This document shows, one piece after another, positions 56,330 through 64,000 of a DNA stretch of 64,000 bases. The position numbers and the translations under genes are program-made. Source of the stretch: Magnaporthiopsis rhizophila. Its lineage: Eukaryota > Ascomycota > Sordariomycetes > Magnaporthales > Magnaporthaceae. Within the stretch, counting starts at the first letter, position 1. Each line of letters starts with the position of its first letter. The stretch lies in the NCBI GenBank assembly GCA_003049465.1, contig PYSS01000117.1, forward strand, positions 56,728-120,727. Direction: 5' to 3'. The notes below the pieces were generated by a model, which saw only the letters and a program-made list of their open reading frames with translations, ran no database searches and was not told the origin of the DNA.

Positions 56330-58262
56330 TCAGCCCAGGCGAACCTTGGTCCACATCCTCAAGCACTCCTGCAAATCCATGGACAGGGTGCCCTCGACCG
56401 CCGAGGACGCATCGCTTATCAGGGCCACCACGAGCGTGGCCAGGGCGAATGTGGCCTTGTCCTCCTCGAGCGCCTGGAGGTCCGACTTGCGCATGCCGCC
56501 ATTGTCGGCCCACGCCATCCACAGGTCGAGCAGGCGACAGAGGCGCGCGGCAAAGGCGCGGTCGAGCACCATGCGGTGCAACAACATGCCGACGGCCTGC
56601 TTCAAATCGGCCTGCTCGTCCACGAAGAACGGCCTCTCATTATCATCATCACCATCACCATTGTCTTCGTCCTTTTCTTCTTCTTCTTTCGACCGCTCCT
56701 TGAGCCACGCTAGGCTCCGACCCGCCACCCTCGCGGCGTCCCAGCGCGGGCTCTGCAGCGCCTCGGACAGCCTCGCCTCGCGGCGCGCGGCCTGGTCGCG
56801 CTGCCGGTCGCGCAGGTCCTGCAGGCGCTGCTCCCCCTCGCGCCGGAGCCGGTCGCGGGCCGCGGCCTCCCTCTGCGCTGGCGCCATGCGCGCCTCGGCC
56901 GCCACGGCCTCGCGCTGCTCGCGGGCCCTGCGCGCAAAGGTCTCGAGCTCCTCCATGCGCCTGCGGGACTCGGCCCCCTCGCCGCCGCCCGCCGTCGACC
57001 ACTCGGGCGTCTCGTCCTCGGCCACGACGCCGAGCAGCACGAGCACGCCGCAGGGCACAGTGGGGCGGCACGCGAAGCGGACCAGGGGCTCGGGGATCCG
57101 GTAGCTCCACAGGACGGTTTGGCTGGTGGTGCCGAAGGCGGTGGCTGCGCTGGCGAACCATGTGCCGTCGGTCCTGCCGCCCCCGCCGCCGACGATGCGC
57201 AGGTGGTCCACGGACAGGCTGTCGAGCTGGACAGAGCTCTGGAGCCGCTCCTCGAGCGCCAGGGCCGTCACGAGACCCTCGGCCGAGATCTGGCAGGTGA
57301 TGGGCCGCGGGCTAGCAGCATCCTCTCGGCCGCCGCCCTGTCGGGTCGAGTCCACCGAAGACACCCCAGCAGTCTCTTTGCGCTGCAGGCTGGCGGCGGC
57401 GTCTAGTGGGCCCTGCTCACGAGGCACTCGCCAGCTGCTGTTGCTGGTGCTGTCGTCTTCGCCAATATTCTCATCGATTCCTCCGCCGTCGCCCGCCGCC
57501 GCCGCTCGCCTCCGCCGCCGTCTCGTCCACGGCGGCAGCTCGACCCAGTACGGCGGCAGGTCCGAGCAGTCGCGCGTCGTCCACTCGTCGGCCCACGCCA
57601 CCGCCAGCGACAGGTGGCCGTCCGAATCTGTCAGCGGCGCCACGCTCAGCGCCGTGTGCACCCAGTCGGGGCTGCGCATCAGCACGCACCCGACGGGCGC
57701 CCACAGCCCCGTCGACCGCAGCAGCCGCCAGCCGTGCGGGTCGGGCACCGCGCCCAGGTCGAGCAGGTAGCAGACCAGATCATCAAACGCCACCTCGGCC
57801 TGCGGCTGCCGCAGCTGGTCCGCGTACTCGACGCGCTGCGTGCGCAGGCCTATGGCGTTGGCGCGCCAGTTGAAGGCCGTCCACGATCCCCCCGGGATGG
57901 CGCTGGGCCCTCCTCGAGCCAGCCGCCAGTACTGCGCCCGATCTTGGAACCGGTCCCACGGCGCGACGGCGTACCGCGGCAGCTCGATCTCGATGACGCG
58001 GTTGACTACGTCACCGCGCGTCAGCGCCGTCAGCCGCGCGCGCCGCAGGATGCGCTTGATGCGCGACACGGCCACCAGCGTCACCACCGTGTTGTACAGG
58101 ATCGGCAGCACGCCCAGAACGGCGAGGGGGACGCCGATGTAGGCTGCGGGTTAGGTTCTTGTTAGTTTTTGCTTGCATTATTGACACGGAAGGGAGGCAC
58201 CCGAACGGGCAGAGGCACCGACTGATAATGTCCGTCGCTGTGTGGGTATTATCGTTCGACAT
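56330..58262 (-). CDS. Hypothetical membrane-anchored protein of filamentous fungi
   Basis: Join complement(56330..58143, 58223..58262), 617 aa. A small first exon gives MSNDNTHTATDII and splices (donor GTCGGT, branch-like ACTAAC, acceptor CGCAG) in frame to TYIGVPLAVLGVLPILYNTVV, a single N-terminal membrane segment at about residues 14-40. Next is a basic patch (RIKRILRRAR) and a conserved-looking region (VNRVIEIELPRYAVAPWDRF; GGSWTAFNWR; LLDLGAVPDPHGWRLLRSTGLW). A poly-Arg stretch, a Gly/Asp insertion, a long Arg/Glu coiled coil (about residues 400-490) and a helical C-terminus follow. No enzymatic motif was recognised. The frame and low-complexity content look genuine, but the exon 1 donor is weak and the function unknown. 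Confidence 0.7.
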
Positions 58263-60810
58263 TTTGTACTTTTTGCACCAGCGGCAGGCTGACCGAGGCT
58301 GATACCATGGCTCGTGGGGACAAGAAGCCTGAATAAATAAGAAAAACTCGAAAGGTGCCTGGTTGCGACAATCGGGGTCCAAAAGGGGCAGGTCAGACCT
58401 CAGCCGCACTTTAGCGGCCTCCCGGGGCCGGCCGCGTCGCATCCCCTGCATTGGCCGATCGTCTAGCAGGATTCCTCGACCTGGAACTTGTGCATGAGTT
58501 GTAGACGAAAGCTTACAAGAGCCTAGGAAACGTTCAAACGGCCAAGTCGAGAAATACTGATCGCAGGGAGCCATGCGACTCGTTCAGTGACATGAAACAT
58601 TCTCAACATACAAGCAAGCCGCTCCATGGGCAATCGACATCACAGCAGGACGCAGGTCTGGTGGAAATTGAATCAAACGTATCGCGAGACAGGTTCAGTA
58701 AATAGCAAGTTTATTCATAGCGGAATATCTGGTCTTTCATGTGGGATCTGCAGCCGGAGAATCATGCGCCACTTATGACACCGCCATTAGATCTTACCGG
58801 ATTACTCACCTTAAGGGGGCTACTTTCGTTCATGGCCATCACTGCAAGCCAAGCCTGCCCTCCTGGCGCTGATTTCAACTGTTAGCTTGGGTTCCCAGCC
58901 AGATTCTCCGCAAGTGAACAGACAAAGGTTACAAGGTGTTGGATCAGATATTTGCCTTGTCAAGGGCAGTCTCATCAAAGCATATGCTATGTAGACCGTC
59001 GTGATAAAATTTAAATCATCATATAGGAAGGTGGTGGTGGGAAAAGTAATGGGAAGTGAAACAACTGTCAAGACTTACCCAGATGGTGAGAATACGCCGA
59101 GGATCGAATGCGGCACGGTAGGCAAGTCTACAAAGCACTTGGGGCATCTAGATGGATCGGGTCAGCCAGCTGCAACATCACAATCAAGTCAAAAGAGTGT
59201 GATGATAGATCCAAAAATCAGAAATGGACAGTCTCATCTTTGCGGTTAAACTCGGACATATGCTTGTCTTAATTTGTTGAGTCGAATCATCATAATGGAT
59301 GGGTTTGATATAAGGGGGCCAGGGATGTAGCCAAACCACAGGATAGTAGGCGAAGGAAAGACGGGTAACTAACCACAGAATCACGCATTATAGGCGCAGC
59401 AGAGCTGTATGCACTGATCACGAAAAACGGACTGTTCTGAACAACCATGTTAGCTTGTCGCCCCGCAAAGTGCGAAGCATCAAGATATGACAATGAATGT
59501 GAGGATCAGGTATGCATGAATGGTAATTAGGTTATGTTGTCTGCATCGGTGGACCCGAATAAGACTCGTCATCTAGAAATCATCAGGGAATGCGGAGGGA
59601 AAAAAACAATAGAAAGAATACAAGGCTTACCACAAGGGGATGCGAGGTAGTCGACATCATGTCACACGAGGGCTGTCCAATAGCATTCTGAGAGACATCC
59701 AGTCAGCACCATGGCGTCGAGTTGCTTCGGAAAGAACAAAGCCGAGACGTGGTGTTCAGTGGACGAGGTTTTCTAGGCCTGTCACAAAAATGGCATGTCT
59801 GCTCATAGAAAATCGGAGCCCAGTGCCGTTTCATCATGCGAGTGTCGGAGGAATCGAGGTGCGGGACTGTGTTCATACCATCAGAAACTGCATCAACGGT
59901 TAGCGTCCAAGTCGCAGGCCAAGGTGGCAACAGTGAGGAAGGAAAAAAGAAGATTCAGAAACAGCCATTTGTTATCTTCAACGGAGTACCTCAGTCGGTA
60001 ATTCCAACTTGCCGAAGCAAAGAAAATGTTCATCAGAAGGAACAGAGAAGGGGGAGTAGATGCAATCTCGACCTACTAGCAACCAACGACCATGCGAGCA
60101 AGCTGGTCTACCGCATCCGCGCAAAAATGGAGCGTGACGTCGAGACCGCTGCGCCGGGGCAGGAGGTCCGGCCGGGGCCGGCTTAATCGGCCTAGGAAGC
60201 AGACACCGGAGCTAGATAGACATGCAGCACTGTTGGAGAAGATGTCAGCCAATTGCTGCGCCGTGGACGTGGTGCGCGATAGGAAGAACGCCGAGAGCTC
60301 GAGAGCTTTCAGACTGACGTGACAAATAGTAGTTTCATTCCTTGCGGTCAAAGACTCTAGTTTGTTTGCGGTTTGCGTGTGTCATCAGGAAGGGAGGGAT
60401 CCAAAGGATAGATAGAAAGGGATCGTCGAGCGCGAACCTACCTGGTGCTGCTTGTCCTGTCCCTCGCTGCCCAGTGTTTTTTTCTCCTGCTGCTGCGAGG
60501 GGCTGGCTGGAGAGGAAGAAAGAAAAAAAAATCGAGCACAGAAATTCTCCGCGGTGGAATCGATGTAGCACTTTTTAGTGGGGCAGAGATGGAGCTTGGG
60601 CACTACGTCACGTGGGGTCGCGCTAACTTTGGCTGGCAGGGACGCGTCTCGGCGGAGTCGGGGGTATCGGCGGGCAGGGGGGAGGAGGCGGCGGCTGAGT
60701 CTAGGCTGGTCCCTTTCGGCCATCTGCGAGTTCTGGAACTCCAACCTGCCCAATTGTCACCGTCATCTTAACCCTTCAGTCAGAAACAAAGAGAATCCAG
60801 TCACGTCAAA
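58263..60810. other. 2.5 kb gene-free interval between the hypothetical gene and the Fpg gene
   Basis: Less GC-rich than its surroundings. Open frames are short on both strands (under 95 codons). On the minus strand several donor-like signals occur (for example reverse complements of actcacc near 58805, acttacc near 59073 and cttacca near 59630), which could mark a spliced noncoding or small multi-exon transcript, but I could not assemble a coding model. The right end, from about 60440, should be the Fpg promoter. Confidence 0.45.
60605..60614. promoter_or_regulatory. Overlapping CRE-like and E-box motif upstream of the Fpg gene
   Basis: ACGTCA (60605-60610) overlaps CACGTG (60609-60614), about 200 bases before the start codon at 60811. 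These are the cores of bZIP/CRE and bHLH sites. Function is inferred only from motif. Confidence 0.4.
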
Positions 60811-62286
60811 ATGCCTGAAATCGCCGAAGGTAGGTCGCCCGTTTGTAGTCCTCTGACAGGCAAACGTGCATTCCACTTACACGCTCCCTCCTCTCCACCA
60901 GTCGCAAGGGTCGTTCACTTTCTTCGCCTGCATCTCGTGGGCAAGACTGTTCGGACAGCCAGTGCGCAAGAAGATGGCGGCGTGTTCGGTAAGGTTGGCA
61001 CGACCGGCGCTGCGGTAGCAGCTGCTCTCAGGGGAAAGAAGGTGAGCCGGGCGACTTGGAACCCTTAGGTGATGGGCTCCTGATTGACAGCGGCCCAGGT
61101 CGTCTCCGCCGGCAGTCAGGGCAAATATTTCTGGTGAGTGGCAGCCAGATTCCAACCCGAGCTTTCGGTGATATATACAGGCGATTTTGACAGACTTTCG
61201 CTTCTAGGATTGCCCTGGAATCACCCCCGCATCTCGTGATGCACCTAGGGATGACAGGTACGGCTATCCATGGCATTACCCAGAGACCGAGCTGACCTTG
61301 GTAACGATACATGGCCGTCGTACCCCCCAGGATGGGTTCATCTCCGCGGGATCAAGAGTGCCTATACCAACTACTATAAAAAGATGAAGCCCGGCGAGGA
61401 GGATCAATGGCCACCAAAGTACACCAAACTACAGCTGGAGACGGAGGACCCGAACAGCGTCGAGGTGGCCTATGCAGACCCCCGACGGTTCGGCCGGATC
61501 CGCCTCGTGGACTGTCCCGGCGATCGGATCCGGAAGCACACGCCCCTGGTCGAGAACGGTCCCGACCCCGTCGTGGACGCCGACGCGTTCACGCGCGAGT
61601 ACTTCGCGGCCAAGATGCGCGGGCGACGCGTCCCCATCAAGGCGCTGCTGCTCGACCAGACCGTGATCAGCGGCATCGGCAACTGGGTGGGCGACGAGGT
61701 CCTCTTCCAGGCCCGGCTGCACCCGGAGCAGTATTCCAACGAGTGCGGCGCCGCCGAGGTCAAGCGGCTGTACGACGCCATCTGCGACGTGTGCCGCACC
61801 GCCGTCGACAAGCTCGGCGACTCGGACCTGTTCCCGGCGCACTGGCTCTTCAACTACCGCTGGGGGAAGGGGGGCAAGCCCAGCCGGCTGCCCGACGGCG
61901 AGCCGCTCGCGTTCGTCACCGTGGGCGGGCGCACGAGCTGCTACGCGCCCGCGTTGCAGAAGAAGAAGGGCGCGCTTCCACGGGGTGCCAAGGTCGTTAA
62001 AGAGGAGGGTGAAGAAGTCGAAAAGAAGGGGACTGAGGCGAAGGAGGAACAGGAATCGGAGAAGGAGGATGACGACGACGACGACGAAAAGCCGCCAGCC
62101 TCGAAGAGGAGACGGGTCGCAAAAGATGCCAAGGCGAAACCGGTCGCCTCGAAAGCGAACCGGCAGTCGAGTTCGGGGAGACAGGAGTTGAAGGAGGAAC
62201 CCGAAGCAGAGGCCTCGGTACAGGATTCCGGAAAGAGAAGATCCGGGCGGCTTCGAGACATCATGAACGGGACGTCGACCAGCTGA
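60811..62286 (+). CDS. Formamidopyrimidine-DNA glycosylase (Fpg/MutM type)
   Basis: Join 60811..60829, 60902..61041, 61099..61133, 61208..61257, 61331..62286, 399 aa. Exon 1 encodes only MPEIAE, supplying the Pro2 nucleophile and Glu3 of the family. The Lys in SQGKYFW is the conserved beta-turn lysine. PHLVMHLGMTGWV joins across exons 4 and 5. The helix-two-turn-helix signature is LLDQTVISGIGNWVGDEVLFQARLHPEQ in outline. The C-terminus carries VTVGGRTSCYAPALQKKKG in place of a four-Cys zinc finger, as in plant and fungal zincless members, then an acidic and Lys-rich tail with KRRRVAKDAKAK, a likely NLS. It removes oxidised bases such as FapyG and 8-oxoG products and cleaves the DNA by beta,delta-elimination. 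Four short introns are clustered in the 5' end. Confidence 0.92.
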
Positions 62287-62831
62287 GTGTGGGATGATGC
62301 AGGGAGCAGCCATAGAGTGATTGTTGTAAACGATCAAGCAAGTAAATAGATCTAATCTAAGAGGTCGGCATATCACAAGCAGACTTCACGCGTAACATCC
62401 CGCGCGAGCCGCCACCAGGCATTCACTTTGGCTTAGTGTTTAACCTTCAAGCTCGCCATTCGTTTGGGTCTCAGTCGTGATAGATATGGTTTTGGACGGC
62501 CGAGCTTTCACAGCCCTGAGAATTTGAGAGTTTTGTGTGGAAGTTGGTCATAATTCGTGCGCCGCTAAAATCCAGACCGTGGCGATGAATATCGCAACGT
62601 CGGGGGTATCTCGTCAACGCATAAACTGAATATTCCTCGAGTGTGGGACAGCAAAAAGAATCACAAATGTCATGATGTGTTTCGTCGCTAGCTATGCCGA
62701 GGGGAAACGCGCGTAATCCAGAAAAACCGAACCAGTCTCTAATCCATATGCGGACTGGACAATCCAAGTACCTAGATCACACAAAAGGAATCGTGAGAAG
62801 AACTCGACTATGTAAGGTAGATAATACACTC
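62287..62831. other. Convergent intergenic interval
   Basis: 545 bases between the 3' ends of the Fpg gene (+) and the LOV gene (-). No gene or motif supported. Confidence 0.5.
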
Positions 62832-63674
62832 TCACTCCTTCTCGGAGAGGAAGCCGACCGAGTAGTGGTAGTGTTCCGAGTCGTCCCAAGAGATGGGGAT
62901 GATGGTCAGGATGTTGGTGAAGGGGGTGCCGTCCTTGCGGAAGTTGGGCACCTCGAGCTGCAGCTCGGCGTCGCGGTCGACCGCCTTGCGCATGCGCTTG
63001 ACGAGGTCCTTGGGCACGTGGCGACGCGTCGATCCCTGCTTGAGGGGGCTCCGGCCGGGAGGGGCCTGCAGGAAGCGGCAGTTGCGGCCGATGACCTCGT
63101 CCGCCGAGTAGCCCGTCAGCTCCTCGAACGGCTCCGAGACGTAGACGATGGGCGAGTCGGGCTGCGTGAGGTCGCAGAGCACCATGGCGCACGACGCATC
63201 GACGGGCCCGAGCTCGACTTGAGGGTTTGGTCTGGCCGTCACTCGGAACTGGGTTTGTCCGAGGTGTCAACCATGGTTCGTGATGCTTTTCGTTGTGACG
63301 GCCTGCATGGCTGCTCCAGAAGAAAAAGAATAAGGAGACCGAGCCGTGATGGTAACTTTACATACTAGTATGTCGAGCATGTTGAAGCCGCTCGCTGAGT
63401 ACAGTCCCGGGTAGATCAGGGGATCTTGTTGACTATAGTCGGCAGCGGCTTGGCTACTCTCGGCGGCCTTGGGGGTTGCCTCTGTCAGCGCCAGAAGCTC
63501 CTCCTCGGCCAGTCCTCAAGGCGAACACACAGAGCCGGACGAGAACAGGGCCGAAAGAACAAACGAGACGTCAGAGGGTAAAGCCCTCACCTGGATGGCG
63601 GCCACCTCCCACGAGTTGGGCACCGGGGGCGAGTTGGGCGCCATAGCATAACCGATGACGCTTGCGGGGCACAT
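62832..63674 (-). CDS. VVD: Small LOV-domain blue-light photoreceptor, VIVID/ENVOY type
   Basis: Join complement(62832..63248, 63366..63503, 63591..63674), about 212 aa (202 if the ATG at 63644 is used). The last exon holds a complete LOV domain: RPNPQVELGPVDASCAMVL, VYVSEPFEELTGYS, GRNCRFLQ with the Cys that forms the flavin adduct, then NFRKDGTPFTNILTIIPI and the C-terminal YHYSVGFLSEKE. There is no zinc finger or transactivation domain, which separates it from WC-1. The second exon supplies DPLIYPGLYSASGFNMLDIL (N-cap), joined by a GTATGT intron to FRVTARPNP. The first exon encodes NSWEVAAIQ, resembling the VVD N-terminus; its junction to exon 2 (acceptor GCCGAG) is the least certain. VVD dampens the White Collar complex during photoadaptation. 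Confidence 0.88.
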
Positions 63675-64000
63675 TGAGGCCGGTGAATGTGATGTGCACT
63701 GATCGACGGGGAGCCAAGATGTGGCTCTCGGGCACTGCCGAGCTGGGATGTGTACGAGAAGGAGGGGGGGATGGGGTCCTTCTAAATACCCAGCTGGCAG
63801 CCCGAGTCGCAAGAGAGGATGCTCGAGGAGAACAGGGAACAGCTGCAAGCCAGTCTCTTCCCTTTTCGCTTGGCTAAAACGCCCGGTGTAGGTGTTTACT
63901 TGTGGTACCCGGGATCGAGATCGAGTGTGATGTTTCCGGAAGAGAGGCCCCGCGTACAGGGCCGACAGACAACAACACCGAACCGTGCTGGGTCGACACC
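63675..64000. other. Upstream region of the VIVID-like gene
   Basis: 326 bases to the window edge, containing the promoter of the minus-strand LOV gene, with GATCGA motifs annotated separately. A further upstream exon cannot be excluded. Confidence 0.5.
63701..63924. promoter_or_regulatory. Cluster of three GATCGA motifs (candidate light-response elements)
   Basis: GATCGA occurs at 63701-63706 and as a direct tandem pair at 63913-63918 and 63919-63924, about 30-60 and 240-280 bases upstream of the two possible starts of the VIVID-like gene. GATC-containing repeats of this form are the published binding consensus of the White Collar complex in Neurospora light-responsive promoters. Binding here is inferred. 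Confidence 0.55.

Noticed and set aside
1..64000. tRNA, rRNA, CRISPR or bacterial-type operons
   Set aside because: No convincing tRNA A/B-box pair with cloverleaf was found by eye, no repeat-spacer array exists, and the genome is clearly eukaryotic. A tRNA scan program would be needed to exclude tRNAs fully.

Overview
This is a nuclear segment from a filamentous ascomycete, most likely a Sordariomycete. Coding exons are GC-rich, introns are mostly 50-100 bases with GTAAGT-type donors, and the gene set is fungal: SSD1, MAK5, TRM7, ERG13, NDC80, PEX14, VPS25, a BRC1/RTT107-like BRCT protein, RXT2 and a VIVID-type LOV photoreceptor. I cannot name the species. No tRNA, rRNA, CRISPR array or intact transposon was seen by eye.

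Layout. 1-4395: SSD1, cut at its 5' end by the window edge. 8980-9942: secreted ferritin-like Rds1-type protein behind a 4.6 kb gene-free upstream region. 11825-12672: small nuclear-type coiled-coil protein. 13882-16293 and 16689-17995: MAK5 and TRM7, divergent. 18584-19939: a basic hypothetical protein followed by an in-frame open stretch beyond a TAG. 20600-20910: A/T low-complexity sequence with an 87-base N gap. 21840-24064: HMG-CoA synthase. 26753-28828: BCS1-like AAA ATPase. 31112-33527 and 34167-35542: NDC80 and PEX14, divergent. 37375-41108: an HSL-family esterase followed by a DHCR24-like FAD oxidoreductase, both on +. 42030-42500: a decayed gene fragment duplicated in inverted orientation. 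42835-43662: VPS25. 44059-46887: BRC1/RTT107-like. 47678-48949: alpha/beta hydrolase ending in the peroxisomal signal AKL. 49250-53032: TRAPPC11-like. 54297-56064: RXT2. 56330-58262: hypothetical membrane-anchored protein. 60811-62286: Fpg-type DNA glycosylase. 62832-63674: VIVID-like photoreceptor.

Most genes are housekeeping and there is no clear secondary-metabolite or defence cluster. Functional links visible are: MAK5 with TRM7 (ribosome and tRNA maturation, with an RRPE-like motif between them), PEX14 with the AKL-tailed hydrolase (peroxisome), BRC1-like with the Fpg glycosylase (DNA damage), and ERG13, the esterase and the DHCR24-like enzyme (sterols; inference). Exon joins were rebuilt by hand from splice signals, reading frame and remembered family sequence. 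Every join given was checked to keep frame.

The most noteworthy items are the inverted gene relic at 42034-42403, three GATCGA motifs upstream of the photoreceptor, a 7-nt microexon in PEX14, a GC-AG intron in RXT2, the single in-frame TAG at 19409, and a recurrent TAGGTA/TACCTA motif in many intergenic regions.
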